From assembly GCA_035635475.1 (NCBI GenBank), contig DASQAZ010000113.1:1-64000 (forward strand): DNA of 64,000 nt, written 5' to 3'. The first letter of the stretch is position 1. Each line of letters starts with the position of its first letter. Under the pieces are notes generated by a model. That model saw only the letters and a list, made by a program, of their open reading frames with translations, searched no databases and was not told the origin of the DNA. The translations under genes were made by a program, and so were the position numbers. The stretch comes from VBOC01 sp035635475 (GTDB taxonomy: Bacteria > Bacteroidota > Ignavibacteria > UBA10030 > SZUA-254). Below, one piece after another: positions 1-9,285 of this stretch.

Positions 1-158
1 AAAAAATTTCATTCATATACCGGCATCATCGTCGCAAGACCGCTGGACCCGCCGCAATAGCGGGGCAGCGGGCTGCTTGTTTTCCTCCGCGTATTTCGCT
101 ACCTTTTGACGTTCGACTGCCCCCGCCGCACGCGGGGCACGTCGTTTTATAGACCCCG
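1..158. other. upstream region of dxr, unassigned
   Basis: No gene can be supported here. All three plus-strand frames hit stops before the dxr start, so at most this is the 3' tail of an upstream gene cut by the window edge. It contains a short GC-rich imperfect inverted repeat near 120-138 but no T-rich tract, so no terminator is claimed. Confidence 0.3.
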
Positions 159-1310
159 ATGAAAAATATCTGCATACTAGGTTCCACCGGCTCCATTGGC
201 CGGAACAGTCTGGAGGTCATTGCAAACTTTCCGGACGAGTTCCGCGTTGCTTACCTCAGCACCAACCAGAACATCGATCTTCTCCAGAAGCAGATTCAGA
301 GATTCGGACCCCGCGGAGTCGCCGTACAGGACAAATCTTCGGCGGCGGCCCTCAAACGGGTCACGAATGGCTCCCTCGACGTTTATGCCGGAGAACAGGG
401 CCTCGAGGAGTTGATCGATCGGGACGATATCGACATCGTCATCAGCTCGCTGGTGGGATTCGCCGGTCTCAAGCCGACTCTCCAGGCGATAAGGCGCGGA
501 AAGACGATTGCGCTGGCAAACAAGGAGACCCTCGTGGTCGCGGGCGAGATCATCACGCGGATGATCAAAGAGCATCATGCAACGTTGATACCAGTCGACA
601 GCGAGCACAGCGCGATCCTTCAGTGTCTCCGCGGCGAGGATCCGGCGAGCATCGCGAAGCTGATCCTCACCGCCTCGGGAGGTCCTTTTCTCGGCCTCCA
701 GAAGTCGGAGTTCTCCCGTGTGACGGTCGAGGCGGCGCTGCGGCATCCGAAATGGAGCATGGGGAACAAGATTTCGATCGATTCGGCCACGCTGATGAAT
801 AAGGGGCTGGAGGTCATCGAAGCCCACTGGCTGTTTCACCTGCCCCCCGACAAGATCGAGGTGCTGATTCATCCACAATCGATCATTCATTCGATGGTGG
901 AATTTGTCGACGGATCCGTAAAGGCGCAGCTCGGGATGCCCGATATGAAGATTCCGATTCAATACGCGCTGACATATCCGGCACGCGCCGCGTCGGTCTA
1001 TGGGCGTGTAAATTTCAGCGATTTGAAGGAAATGACATTTTTGAAACCAGACTTCACAAAGTTTGAGTGCCTCGGCCTCGCTTACGAGGCGATCAAGAGG
1101 GGCGGTACCGCGCCCGCCGTTCTGAATGCCGCGAACGAAATAGCCGTGGATCTTTTTCTGCAGGAGAGGATCGGATTCGACTGCATCCCGGGCCTGATCC
1201 GGGAATCGCTGCAGCATGTGCGGATCACGGATACCCCTTCGCTGGACGACATCTTTGATGCTGACCGATCGGCCCGCGAATTTGCGCTTGGACTGGGCAG
1301 AAGGGTGTAG
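159..1310 (+). CDS. dxr: 1-deoxy-D-xylulose 5-phosphate reductoisomerase
   Basis: Dxr converts 1-deoxy-D-xylulose 5-phosphate to 2-C-methyl-D-erythritol 4-phosphate with NADPH, the committed step of the MEP isoprenoid pathway in the cytoplasm. The 383-residue length is normal for the family. The N-terminus carries the NADPH-binding GSTGSIG loop (residues 8-14), then NKETL (121-125), the metal-binding PVDSEH segment (145-150, D147 and E149) and the MNKGLEVIEA active-site stretch (213-222). The ATG follows a short AT-rich leader. rseP begins 9 bases after the stop, a dxr-rseP order common in bacteria, so the two are probably cotranscribed. The isoprenoid product feeds the polyprenyl synthase at 23756-24727. 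The assignment is secure. Confidence 0.97.
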   Translation: MKNICILGSTGSIGRNSLEVIANFPDEFRVAYLSTNQNIDLLQKQIQRFGPRGVAVQDKSSAAALKRVTNGSLDVYAGEQGLEELIDRDDIDIVISSLVGFAGLKPTLQAIRRGKTIALANKETLVVAGEIITRMIKEHHATLIPVDSEHSAILQCLRGEDPASIAKLILTASGGPFLGLQKSEFSRVTVEAALRHPKWSMGNKISIDSATLMNKGLEVIEAHWLFHLPPDKIEVLIHPQSIIHSMVEFVDGSVKAQLGMPDMKIPIQYALTYPARAASVYGRVNFSDLKEMTFLKPDFTKFECLGLAYEAIKRGGTAPAVLNAANEIAVDLFLQERIGFDCIPGLIRESLQHVRITDTPSLDDIFDADRSAREFALGLGRRV

Positions 1311-1319
1311 GGGGACTCC

Positions 1320-2633
1320 ATGCAAGTGCTGAACATGATCATGTACACGGCCATCACGCTCGGCGTGCTGATCTTCATTCATGAACTCGGTCATTTTCTC
1401 GCCGCCAAGCTGACCGGCATGAGGGTCGACCGATTCTCCATCGGATTCCCTCCCCGCGCATTCGGCATTAAAATCGGAGAAACGGATTACTGCATCTCCT
1501 GGATCCCCATCGGCGGCTACGTGAAGATCGCCGGCATGATTGACGAAAGCTTCGACACGGATTTCCTGCGGCATCCCCCACAACCGTGGGAATTCCGCGC
1601 CAAACCGCTCGGCGCGAAGATGCTTGTCATTTGCGCAGGGGTGGTCATGAACGTGTTCCTGGCCATTGCCATCTTCTGGGGGATCAGTTATGTCAATGGA
1701 AAGGTCACCAAGGAAACGACCGAGATCGGATATGTTGCCGAGGGGAGCCCAGCGTCACAATCAGGTTTCCTGCCCGGCGATAAGATTTTTTCCATCAACG
1801 GCAAGCCGGTAACGAACTGGGAGGAGGTCGAGAACCTCCTCTATATTGAAAATCTCGGCAACGACATCCGTTTCGACATTGAGCGGAACGGCCATCGCCA
1901 GTCGCTCGTCGCCCCAAGAAGGAGTCCGAGCGAATCGTCCGAAAAGCCTTTCGGAATGGTAGAGGCGCATCTGGGCGCGGAGGTTAAGGCGGTCGAGCCC
2001 TCGCTCCCAGCCCAAAAACTGGGCCTGAGACCGGGCGACATTCTCGTTACCCTCGACTCCCTGCCGGTGGGCTACCCGCAGGTATCGAGCATGATCCGCG
2101 AGCGCGCCGGCCGGACAGTCACTATAAGATGGAGACGCGGCGGAGAGGTTCTCTCGGGAACAACGACCATCCCTACCGAGGGCCGGATCGGGATCGTCAT
2201 CGAGCCGGTCTATGAAGGCCCGACGAAGCGCATACACTACTCTTTTTTTGGGGCCTTGCCCGAGGGGATTGCCAAGACCGGGCAGTCTGTCTACCTCTTC
2301 TACCTCACAATAAGCAAGATCATAGCCGGGAAAGCGTCCATACGGGACTCGTTCGGGGGCCCCATTGCGATCGCCCAGCTTGCCACACGCAGCGCCGAAT
2401 ATGGAGTCGTCCAATTTCTTGAATTCATGGCAGTCCTCAGCATGAGCCTGGCGATCTTGAACATCCTTCCGATTCCTGCCCTGGACGGAGGACACCTGGC
2501 AATGATGCTGTACGAGAAGGCGTTCAACAGAGAAATTCCCCACCGGGTCAAACTTGTGATCCAGCAGGCGGGCTTCATTCTCCTGCTCCTCTTCATGGCA
2601 TTCGTCATTTACAACGATCTCTCCCGATTCTGA
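1320..2633 (+). CDS. rseP: RIP metalloprotease RseP (site-2 protease)
   Basis: This is an inner-membrane intramembrane zinc protease of the M50/site-2 family, which in other bacteria cleaves anti-sigma factors and signal-peptide remnants. The zinc motif HELGH lies in the first membrane helix (residues 21-25). Two PDZ-type regions fill the middle (roughly 120-205 and 210-290). The third ligand motif LDG is at 388-390 inside NILPIPALDGG, and a hydrophobic helix closes the protein. Its 437 residues fit the family. It follows dxr directly. Its stop codon is part of a small inverted repeat. The physiological substrate cannot be read from this window, as no anti-sigma factor gene is adjacent. Confidence 0.95.
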   Translation: MQVLNMIMYTAITLGVLIFIHELGHFLAAKLTGMRVDRFSIGFPPRAFGIKIGETDYCISWIPIGGYVKIAGMIDESFDTDFLRHPPQPWEFRAKPLGAKMLVICAGVVMNVFLAIAIFWGISYVNGKVTKETTEIGYVAEGSPASQSGFLPGDKIFSINGKPVTNWEEVENLLYIENLGNDIRFDIERNGHRQSLVAPRRSPSESSEKPFGMVEAHLGAEVKAVEPSLPAQKLGLRPGDILVTLDSLPVGYPQVSSMIRERAGRTVTIRWRRGGEVLSGTTTIPTEGRIGIVIEPVYEGPTKRIHYSFFGALPEGIAKTGQSVYLFYLTISKIIAGKASIRDSFGGPIAIAQLATRSAEYGVVQFLEFMAVLSMSLAILNILPIPALDGGHLAMMLYEKAFNREIPHRVKLVIQQAGFILLLLFMAFVIYNDLSRF

Positions 2634-2648
2634 TCACGTCGCGTGATC
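2632..2648 (+). terminator. inverted repeat overlapping the rseP stop
   Basis: The arms GATCACG and CGTGATC (7 bp, perfect) flank a 3-base loop and begin inside the rseP TGA. No T-tract follows, so it is at best a weak or factor-assisted terminator, or an operator-like palindrome. Confidence 0.35.
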
Positions 2649-2704
2649 GAAAACACACCCCCCGTTGAATTTGGCGGTAAATTGCAGGTATATTATAGAG
2701 TAGA

Positions 2705-2733
2705 TTGCTATAATTGACTGTATTCGGTATACT
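2705..2733 (+). promoter_or_regulatory. putative sigma70-type promoter
   Basis: TTGCTA (2705-2710) and TATACT (2728-2733) are separated by exactly 17 bases and sit 33 bases before the preferred start of the next gene. The region is AT-rich against GC-rich surroundings. This would drive the secreted protein/FecR/barrel/cyclase unit. Confidence 0.5.
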
Positions 2734-2765
2734 TTGCATCGGCAAAGGGAATGGAGTTCGAATTT

Positions 2766-3848
2766 ATGATCAGTTTTCGTCGTGATATCCCGGCTTCATT
2801 GATTGGCATGGCCCTGATCTTGTTCCCGGCCAAAGCGTCGGGCCAGCCGTGCTCACTATCCATGCAGGTAAGCCATACGGCTGCAGAACAGCTATCGCTC
2901 GCCGACCTTGATTTTCCCAATTTTCACTCGACAAACCTGCTGTTCACGGTTACCTTTACCAATAGAGGAGTAGTCGCTGCAAACGCATCGCTTCATCTGA
3001 TCATGGACATAACGCTCGCCCAGGGATCGATCAATTTTCCCGGCGCCCTCGATCTTACGACGAAGGCGTTTCCAGTTCCTCCGGGAGGCAGGACGATCAC
3101 GAATTTGAACCTCGGTCCCGGCGGCGATATTCAGACGCAGACGTACAGCTTCAGCCGGGAAGCGAAAACCAAGATAGAGGACATCGCCCTTTTGACCGGC
3201 CACATGCCCGCCGGCTCGTACAATTTTCATATCGAACTGAAGGAACTGGGTTGCGCGACGACAGTCAACGATCAAATCGAGCTTCTCCTGCAAAATCCTA
3301 CACGGGTCGAGCTCAGGTCGCCTCGCGACGGTGAGACGACGAACACGTTCCCGCTCTTTGAATTCTTCCAGGACGGTTACAGAGCGGTGCTGACGGTCGC
3401 AGAGAAAAGCCCGGAACAAACGAGGGAAGATGCAATTTCGCGCAAGCCGCCCATGCTGGAGGTCGATCTCTCCGGCCGGAACTCGTTCCTGTACTCCGGA
3501 GGCAGGCCCCTGGAAGACGGGAAGACGTACGTCTGGACCGTCGTCAGCAAGGTCCGCACGGCGGGTGGATTAGACATCGATGTTGCGAGCCCGATCGGGT
3601 TGTTTAGCGTTTCGGGATCGCTGCAGGGATCGGGCTCGTTGGGGGCGGTTGACGATGCGCTGCTCACTCAGCTTGAGGAGATTCTCGGCAGCAAGCATCA
3701 CGCTGTCTTCCAACAGATCCGGTCGGGAGGATACCGTCTCACCTCGAATATGTCGTTGAATGACTCGAAGCTGAGCGCGAGCCAGCTCCTGGATCTGCTG
3801 ATCCAGTTGAGGGATCTGAGCGATTCAATCGAGTTGAGCTTTGAATGA
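2766..3848 (+). CDS. secreted protein of unknown function
   Basis: No family is recognised. The predicted product is about 360 residues with an N-terminal signal peptide (a basic MISFRRD start, then a hydrophobic stretch ending near KASGQ). The start at 2766 is preferred over an ATG at 2751 because GGAG lies 9 bases upstream of it, and it gives a cleaner signal peptide. The middle (codons around 2910-3250) looks beta-rich, like an adhesion or CARDB-type domain. Later there is a fibronectin-like segment with an FPLFEF motif, and the C-terminus is alpha-helical. Its end overlaps an upstream ATG of the FecR gene by 4 bases, so it heads an operon with FecR, a large barrel and a CHASE2 cyclase. 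A surface or periplasmic partner of that system is plausible inference only. Confidence 0.7.
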   Translation: MISFRRDIPASLIGMALILFPAKASGQPCSLSMQVSHTAAEQLSLADLDFPNFHSTNLLFTVTFTNRGVVAANASLHLIMDITLAQGSINFPGALDLTTKAFPVPPGGRTITNLNLGPGGDIQTQTYSFSREAKTKIEDIALLTGHMPAGSYNFHIELKELGCATTVNDQIELLLQNPTRVELRSPRDGETTNTFPLFEFFQDGYRAVLTVAEKSPEQTREDAISRKPPMLEVDLSGRNSFLYSGGRPLEDGKTYVWTVVSKVRTAGGLDIDVASPIGLFSVSGSLQGSGSLGAVDDALLTQLEEILGSKHHAVFQQIRSGGYRLTSNMSLNDSKLSASQLLDLLIQLRDLSDSIELSFE

Positions 3849-3862
3849 CGGAGGATGTGAAG

Positions 3863-4579
3863 ATGATCAGGACAAAAACCCGAACTCGGTACATATTGAA
3901 AATCGCAGGCGTGTCGACGGCTCTGTTGCTCGCCGCCGCTGCTGCCGGCTTTACTCCAGGCAGGGGCCCTCTCGCGATGATCCTGAAGGTCATCCCGGAG
4001 GTCACAAAGCAATCCCATTCGGCAACCGATTGGGCGATAGCGTCCAAAGGCGACCCGCTCACGACCGGCGACAAGGTTCGAACGGACAAGAATTCGCTGG
4101 CCCTTATCAAATTCATGGACCGGAGCATCGTCCGGCTGAGAGAGCAATCGGTGCTGACCGTCGACACGTCAACGGTTGAGGGCAAATTCACAAAATTCAT
4201 AAAACTGTGGAAGGGCGGCTTCGGTTTTGAATTCCGAAAACAGAAGGATGAACAGTTCCGCCTGACTTCCCCGACGGCCGTCGCGTCAATCCGCGGAACG
4301 CGAGGGATGTTAAGCGGGGGTGATGGATCCGATACGCTGATTGTCACCGAGGGAACGGTCAGGTTCGGAAACAACGTCTCGAACAGGGAAGTCGACGTCG
4401 CCGCCGGAAACATCGGGATCTCGAGTCAGGACGGCACGATCTCTTCGCGGCGTGCTACGACAAAAGAGCTCGCCGAAGCAGACCGGCTGGCTACGGGCGG
4501 GACGCTGAACGAACTCAAGCTGGAGCTTCGTGATAAGCAGGGCAACAAGAAAGAGCTGAAGCTCAAGTACAAGCAGTAA
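3863..4579 (+). CDS. FecR-domain periplasmic protein
   Basis: This roughly 238-residue protein has an N-terminal hydrophobic helix (signal peptide or anchor) followed by a FecR-type domain. Its signatures are a GDxVxTDxxSLALIKFMD segment, then LTSPTAVASIRGTRG. FecR domains are known from iron-signalling sensors, but many free-standing ones occur with CHASE2 cyclases and their role there is not settled. GGAGG lies 8 bases before the ATG at 3863, which favours that start over the ATG at 3845 that overlaps the previous gene. The C-terminus is lysine- and glutamate-rich and probably helical. No sigma factor gene is adjacent, so the classical FecI-FecR pairing is not supported. Confidence 0.85.
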   Translation: MIRTKTRTRYILKIAGVSTALLLAAAAAGFTPGRGPLAMILKVIPEVTKQSHSATDWAIASKGDPLTTGDKVRTDKNSLALIKFMDRSIVRLREQSVLTVDTSTVEGKFTKFIKLWKGGFGFEFRKQKDEQFRLTSPTAVASIRGTRGMLSGGDGSDTLIVTEGTVRFGNNVSNREVDVAAGNIGISSQDGTISSRRATTKELAEADRLATGGTLNELKLELRDKQGNKKELKLKYKQ

Positions 4580-4637
4580 CAAGGGTGTCCGCTCCCCTGC
4601 GAATTTAAGAGCATTCAATCGTGACGAGGGTCCACGA

Positions 4638-7088
4638 GTGATTCGTTCTCGACGTTTTTGCATCAACGTTATACTCATTTCAGCCGCACTCCTTGGACGG
4701 GCCGCAATCGTTCACGGCCAGGTCTCCGGAAGGGTCAGCAAGATCGACATCGGGACCTTCACACCGGGCAACCCCCTCACCATCCAGGTCGAATTCTCCA
4801 ACACGGCCGATCTCGACAGGGTAGAGATCGCCTTCCGCCAGTTCGGGCAGCACGACTATAAGCGGGCAGAGATGGCTCTCGAGGGTCACACCGCGACCGC
4901 CTCAATCCCGGCGACAGAGCTCGTTCCGCCGTTCATCGAATATTATATCATCCTCTATCTTCGGAACGCCCCCACAGCCGAAACTTACCCTCTCGAAAAT
5001 GCCCAGGAACATCCCTTGCGGGTGGATCTCCAGGGAACAGAATCGGGCGAGAACGCCCAGATTACTATTTTAAGCCCCGAGCCGAACGAGCGTCTCCGGA
5101 GGGAAGACGTCCTGATCTCGTTCGTCGTTTCCCCGGCCGATTCAACGCTCGACCCGAAGGCGACGAGAGTGTACCTTGACGGGCTGGATGTCTCGGGGAA
5201 AACCATCGTCACGGACCTGCTGTATGTGCTCAGGCCGGAGAATCTGTCTATTCCGCTCGGGGCCGGGAATCATGTCGCACGCGTGGAGCTCGTCGACAGG
5301 CAGGGGAAAACCGTTACCGACCGGGTCTGGAACTTCGGCGTTTTAGAAGCGGGGAATTATGTCGAGGCCCCCTCACCCTGGCAGTACCATTACGGCGCCG
5401 TGCTTGAAACCCGGAATGAAAATATTGCCGGCGACGTCACGCCGTACAACCGCGCGACGCTGAATGCGAACGGCACATACCAGGAATTTCGCTTCGACGG
5501 GAAGCTCTATGCCACGAACGAAGAATCCGACCGGCGCCAGCCCCAGAATCGATTCTACCTCGGCGCCCAATCACCCTGGGCCCGGATCGGATACGGCGAC
5601 AGCTACCCGTCGACGTTTCCCGAGTTGATCATGAGCGGAAAGCGCGTGCGCGGTCTCAATGGAAGTCTCATGCTCGGCGCATTCAACCTGGATGTGGCGC
5701 ACGGCGATATTCTGCGGCGGATCGAGAGCGACACGGTTAAGACATTTCCCGGCGACAGTCTTACCGCAGAGCAGGGAAGGGATTCGACCGGGCACTACGT
5801 GCTGTACGATCCCGGCACAGATCGTTGGGCGCAATTGAGAAGCGGAACGTTCAACCGCGAAATCACGATCGTCCATCCGAGCTTCGGCAGGGAGAACGCG
5901 CACATCGGCTTCACGTACCTGAAGTCGGCCGACGACGTGAACTCGATCCGGTACGGAACGAGGCCGGAAGAGAACCTGGTCATCGGGAGCGATTTGACGC
6001 TCGCATTCGACCGGCACAACGTCGAAATCAACGGCCAGGCGGCGATCAGCGCGACGAACCGCGACATCAGTCATGGGACATTCACCGATGCGGATATCGA
6101 TTCGACATTTAAACCCCCCACGTACAGCGACGACGACCGGACCAACTTTCGACAGATAAGGGATCTTGTCTCCCGATTCATCACCGTCAACTCAAATCTC
6201 GTGCCGCTGTCGCTGAAAAAGCTTCAAACGCTCGCCTACGAAGGAGGATTGAATCTGAACTACTTCGATAACTCCATCCGGTTCAGTTATATCCGTCACG
6301 GAGAGAGTTTCGAATCGTTCGGTCAGCCGTTTCTCCGCACGGATGTTGTGGGTTATAACATTTCCGACCGCGTGCGGCTGATGGAGAACAGAGTTTTTCT
6401 CTCGGGGGGATTCGAACGGCTCCAGGACAATACCGCGAACACAAAGGCCGCGACGACGACGGGCACGACCGCCAATATCGGAGTGTCCTGTTTTCCACGG
6501 ACCGACTTTCCCAATGTCACGGTGGCCTACCTTTTTGCCTCAAACGTGAACGACCGGAACCTCTCGGACACGCTCTATGCCGTCGATGATCAGACGAACC
6601 GCGTTCTCATTCAACTCGGGAAGGAATTCACGTTCGGTGCGCGCCACAGCGCCAACCTGGGCATCGGCACATCGGTGAGGAATGACAATACGGTGAAACA
6701 TCTCGATACGCGCAATACCACCGTCTCCCTCAGCACGAGCTCGACGTTCGAGATTCCACTCCAGACTTCGCTGAGCATCACGGTCAATTCGAGCAAGTTT
6801 GTCACAGGGCTTGGGTCGTCGGGCGGAGAGATGACGCTCGGCTATACGACGCTCTACGGCAGCGCGCAGTACCGCCTCGCCGGTGACCGGCTCCAATTGA
6901 CCGGATCGTTGAGCCCCACGTTCGGGGACATCGAACGGGTGCTCGTGAACGCCGGCGCCCAATACCGTATCATGCCGAATCTGAGCGCACAGGGGCAGAT
7001 GTTTCTATTCTTCAATACGAAGCTGTTCGGAAGCTCCAATCCCACGAACGACGCAGTCTGGAGCCTGATTCTCCGCCTCGAGGTTTGA
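4638..7088 (+). CDS. large outer-membrane beta-barrel protein
   Basis: This 816-residue protein starts at a GTG and has a clear signal peptide (MIRSRRF, a hydrophobic core, then VHGQ). The first 230 residues or so look like two periplasmic immunoglobulin-like modules. The rest is a long series of alternating polar and aromatic strands with turns rich in D, N and G, typical of an outer-membrane barrel, and it ends in a short LRLEV strand. No named family is recognised. It sits between a FecR-domain gene and a CHASE2 cyclase gene with 58- and 3-base gaps, suggesting cotranscription. Barrel plus FecR plus cyclase could form an envelope sensing unit, but that is inference. Confidence 0.75.
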   Translation: MIRSRRFCINVILISAALLGRAAIVHGQVSGRVSKIDIGTFTPGNPLTIQVEFSNTADLDRVEIAFRQFGQHDYKRAEMALEGHTATASIPATELVPPFIEYYIILYLRNAPTAETYPLENAQEHPLRVDLQGTESGENAQITILSPEPNERLRREDVLISFVVSPADSTLDPKATRVYLDGLDVSGKTIVTDLLYVLRPENLSIPLGAGNHVARVELVDRQGKTVTDRVWNFGVLEAGNYVEAPSPWQYHYGAVLETRNENIAGDVTPYNRATLNANGTYQEFRFDGKLYATNEESDRRQPQNRFYLGAQSPWARIGYGDSYPSTFPELIMSGKRVRGLNGSLMLGAFNLDVAHGDILRRIESDTVKTFPGDSLTAEQGRDSTGHYVLYDPGTDRWAQLRSGTFNREITIVHPSFGRENAHIGFTYLKSADDVNSIRYGTRPEENLVIGSDLTLAFDRHNVEINGQAAISATNRDISHGTFTDADIDSTFKPPTYSDDDRTNFRQIRDLVSRFITVNSNLVPLSLKKLQTLAYEGGLNLNYFDNSIRFSYIRHGESFESFGQPFLRTDVVGYNISDRVRLMENRVFLSGGFERLQDNTANTKAATTTGTTANIGVSCFPRTDFPNVTVAYLFASNVNDRNLSDTLYAVDDQTNRVLIQLGKEFTFGARHSANLGIGTSVRNDNTVKHLDTRNTTVSLSTSSTFEIPLQTSLSITVNSSKFVTGLGSSGGEMTLGYTTLYGSAQYRLAGDRLQLTGSLSPTFGDIERVLVNAGAQYRIMPNLSAQGQMFLFFNTKLFGSSNPTNDAVWSLILRLEV

Positions 7089-7091
7089 TCC

Positions 7092-9272
7092 ATGCCGTCT
7101 CCGATCTCGAAATCTACGCGCACGATTCTCGACTATCTCGGCTTCAGCATTGCTGTCAGCGTGTTCGTCTTGTTTTTGACCCAGAATGTTCTCTTCCAGC
7201 GCGCCGAATCCTCCCTCGTCGATCAGCGTTTCCAGGCCCGGGGCCCGAGATCAGAAACCGCCGATTCGTCGGATATCGTCATCGTGGAGATCTCCCAGGC
7301 GTCGTTCAATTCGCTGCCGGAAAAGTGGCCCTGGCCGCGCTCGTACTATACTCACCTGATTCGAAATTTGGAGCGCGCAGGCGCAAAAACGATCGGCCTC
7401 GACGTCATCTTCAGCACGCCGGATGTCCGTGACCCGGCGGCTGACGCCGAGTTCAAGCAGACGGTGCGCGATAACCCCAACGTCGTCCTGGCGGGGAAAA
7501 TTGAAACTGAGAACCGGGGCTACACAATCCGCTCCCTCGGCGAAAACTACGGCAACATCTTTGTGGATTCAACCGTCCGGTTCGGCGTCGTCAATATCCG
7601 AACCGATGCCGACGGAGTACTGCGGAGATACATGCCTTTTACGACCGACCCCGCCGGCCGGATTCCGACGTTCTCGTTCGCGGTGCTGAATTCCTTTTTC
7701 GAGAAACCAGGTTCGCTCACGGCGCTCTACGGCGACGGATTCTTTCACTTCGCGGGTCGAACGATCCCCTGCTACGACGAAACATCCTTCCTGATTAACT
7801 ACTGCGGTCCGTCGGGGACATTCCGGCGCATCCGGTTCGAAGATGTCATCGACGACAAGGATTTTCTGACCGTGGATGAAAAGAAGTATGGCCTGGAGAC
7901 CAATACGTTCGACGATTCCGATTACGGATATCTGAACGACGGCACATTCAATGGTAAGATCGTCCTTGTCGGATCTACGGTGCCGGAGGATAAGGACCTG
8001 TTTCCGGTGGCGATCGGGCAGGGCAGGCAGGAGGGGGACAATCAGATGTACGGGGCGGAAATCCATGCGAACGTCATCCAGAACATATTTCACGGAGACT
8101 TTATCATCCGCGAGTGGATCTGGATGAATGCCGCCATCGTCTTCGGCCTGAGCCTGTTCACGTTTGTCTATACTGCCGGCCTTAAGTCGATCAAGACAAA
8201 ATTCAGCTCGCTCATCGAAATTCTCGGTTTCGTCATCGTTTTATCAGAATGCTTCATCATCTGGACCCTTTCGATGCAGTTGTTCGTCCGACACAATTTT
8301 CTCGTCGAGGAGATGAGCCCCTTCCTGGCGGTCGGATTCAGCTACGTGGCAAGCACCGTTTATCATTACCTCAACGAGCGAAAACAGAAGGTTCTGATCA
8401 GGGGGCTGTTCAGCCGGTACGTCAGCCCGACCGTCGTGGACGAGATTGTGAACAACCCGCAAAAGCTCCGGCTCGGAGGGGAGCGGAAAGAACTGACGGT
8501 TTTCTTCAGCGATATCGAAAGCTTCACGAGAATCTCGGAGAAGTTGGAGCCGGAGAATCTTGTCGCCATTCTGAATGAATACCTGAGCATGATGACCGAA
8601 GTCATCTTCGAGAACCAGGGGACCCTGAACAAGTATGAAGGCGACGCAATCGTCGCCTTCTGGGGGGCGCCCATCCCGCAGCTCGACCATGCTCTTCGTG
8701 CATGCCGCACGGCGGTCGCGATGCAGGAGAAGCTTGCTGCGGTGCGTCCGCGGTGGGAGGCGGAGGGAAAACCTTCCCTCAGAGTGCGCATCGGGATCAG
8801 CACCGGTGAGATGATTGTCGGGAACATGGGCGGGGTCGGGCACTACGATTACACCGTCATCGGAGACAGCGTCAACATCGGCGCGAGGCTTGAAGGGGCC
8901 AACAAGCAATACCGTTCGAAGATCATCGTCAGCGACAGTACCTACGCGCAAGTCGCGGGATATGTTATCGCGCGCGAACTCGACGTCCTGATCGTCGCGG
9001 GAAGGACGGAACCGATCCGCGTGTACGAGCTGATAGGGCTGGCGAATGGGGCCGTGGCCAGAGACCGGGTGGACCTCGTTGACTGTTTCACGAAGGGCTT
9101 GGAACTCTACCGGAGGCGCCGGTGGCTGCCCGCCATCGAGCAGTTTGAAACGACGCTGCGCCATTTCCCCCATGATTACCCGTCTCAGCTCTACATCGAG
9201 CGGTCGAAGGCTTATCTCGTATCGCCGCCCCCGGATGACTGGGACGGGGCGTTCGCTCTGAGGGAGAAATAG
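7092..9272 (+). CDS. CHASE2-domain adenylate cyclase
   Basis: This membrane-bound class III nucleotidyl cyclase has 726 residues. One N-terminal membrane helix precedes an extracytoplasmic CHASE2 sensor (about residues 40-340, including a DVIFS motif and a CGP motif). Two or three membrane helices (about 345-425) follow, then a cyclase homology domain (about 455-640). The catalytic metal aspartates are seen in FSDIESF and GDAIVAFWG. The adenine-recognition lysine of NKYEGD, the aspartate of YDYTVIGDSVN and the NxxxR pair of NIGARLEG are all present, so ATP is the likely substrate and activity is expected. The tail is TPR-like. It begins 3 bases after the barrel gene. Product cAMP would signal in the cytoplasm. 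The ligand sensed by CHASE2 is unknown. Confidence 0.92.
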   Translation: MPSPISKSTRTILDYLGFSIAVSVFVLFLTQNVLFQRAESSLVDQRFQARGPRSETADSSDIVIVEISQASFNSLPEKWPWPRSYYTHLIRNLERAGAKTIGLDVIFSTPDVRDPAADAEFKQTVRDNPNVVLAGKIETENRGYTIRSLGENYGNIFVDSTVRFGVVNIRTDADGVLRRYMPFTTDPAGRIPTFSFAVLNSFFEKPGSLTALYGDGFFHFAGRTIPCYDETSFLINYCGPSGTFRRIRFEDVIDDKDFLTVDEKKYGLETNTFDDSDYGYLNDGTFNGKIVLVGSTVPEDKDLFPVAIGQGRQEGDNQMYGAEIHANVIQNIFHGDFIIREWIWMNAAIVFGLSLFTFVYTAGLKSIKTKFSSLIEILGFVIVLSECFIIWTLSMQLFVRHNFLVEEMSPFLAVGFSYVASTVYHYLNERKQKVLIRGLFSRYVSPTVVDEIVNNPQKLRLGGERKELTVFFSDIESFTRISEKLEPENLVAILNEYLSMMTEVIFENQGTLNKYEGDAIVAFWGAPIPQLDHALRACRTAVAMQEKLAAVRPRWEAEGKPSLRVRIGISTGEMIVGNMGGVGHYDYTVIGDSVNIGARLEGANKQYRSKIIVSDSTYAQVAGYVIARELDVLIVAGRTEPIRVYELIGLANGAVARDRVDLVDCFTKGLELYRRRRWLPAIEQFETTLRHFPHDYPSQLYIERSKAYLVSPPPDDWDGAFALREK

Positions 9273-9285
9273 CCCCGGAGGGGGA

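Noticed and set aside
177..1583. 468-codon open frame opposite dxr and rseP
   Set aside because: It lies wholly over two well-recognised genes on the other strand, shows no family motif, and is typical of antisense frames in GC-rich genes.
8244..9173. 309-codon open frame opposite the CHASE2 cyclase
   Set aside because: Complement of a conserved cyclase domain; no motif.
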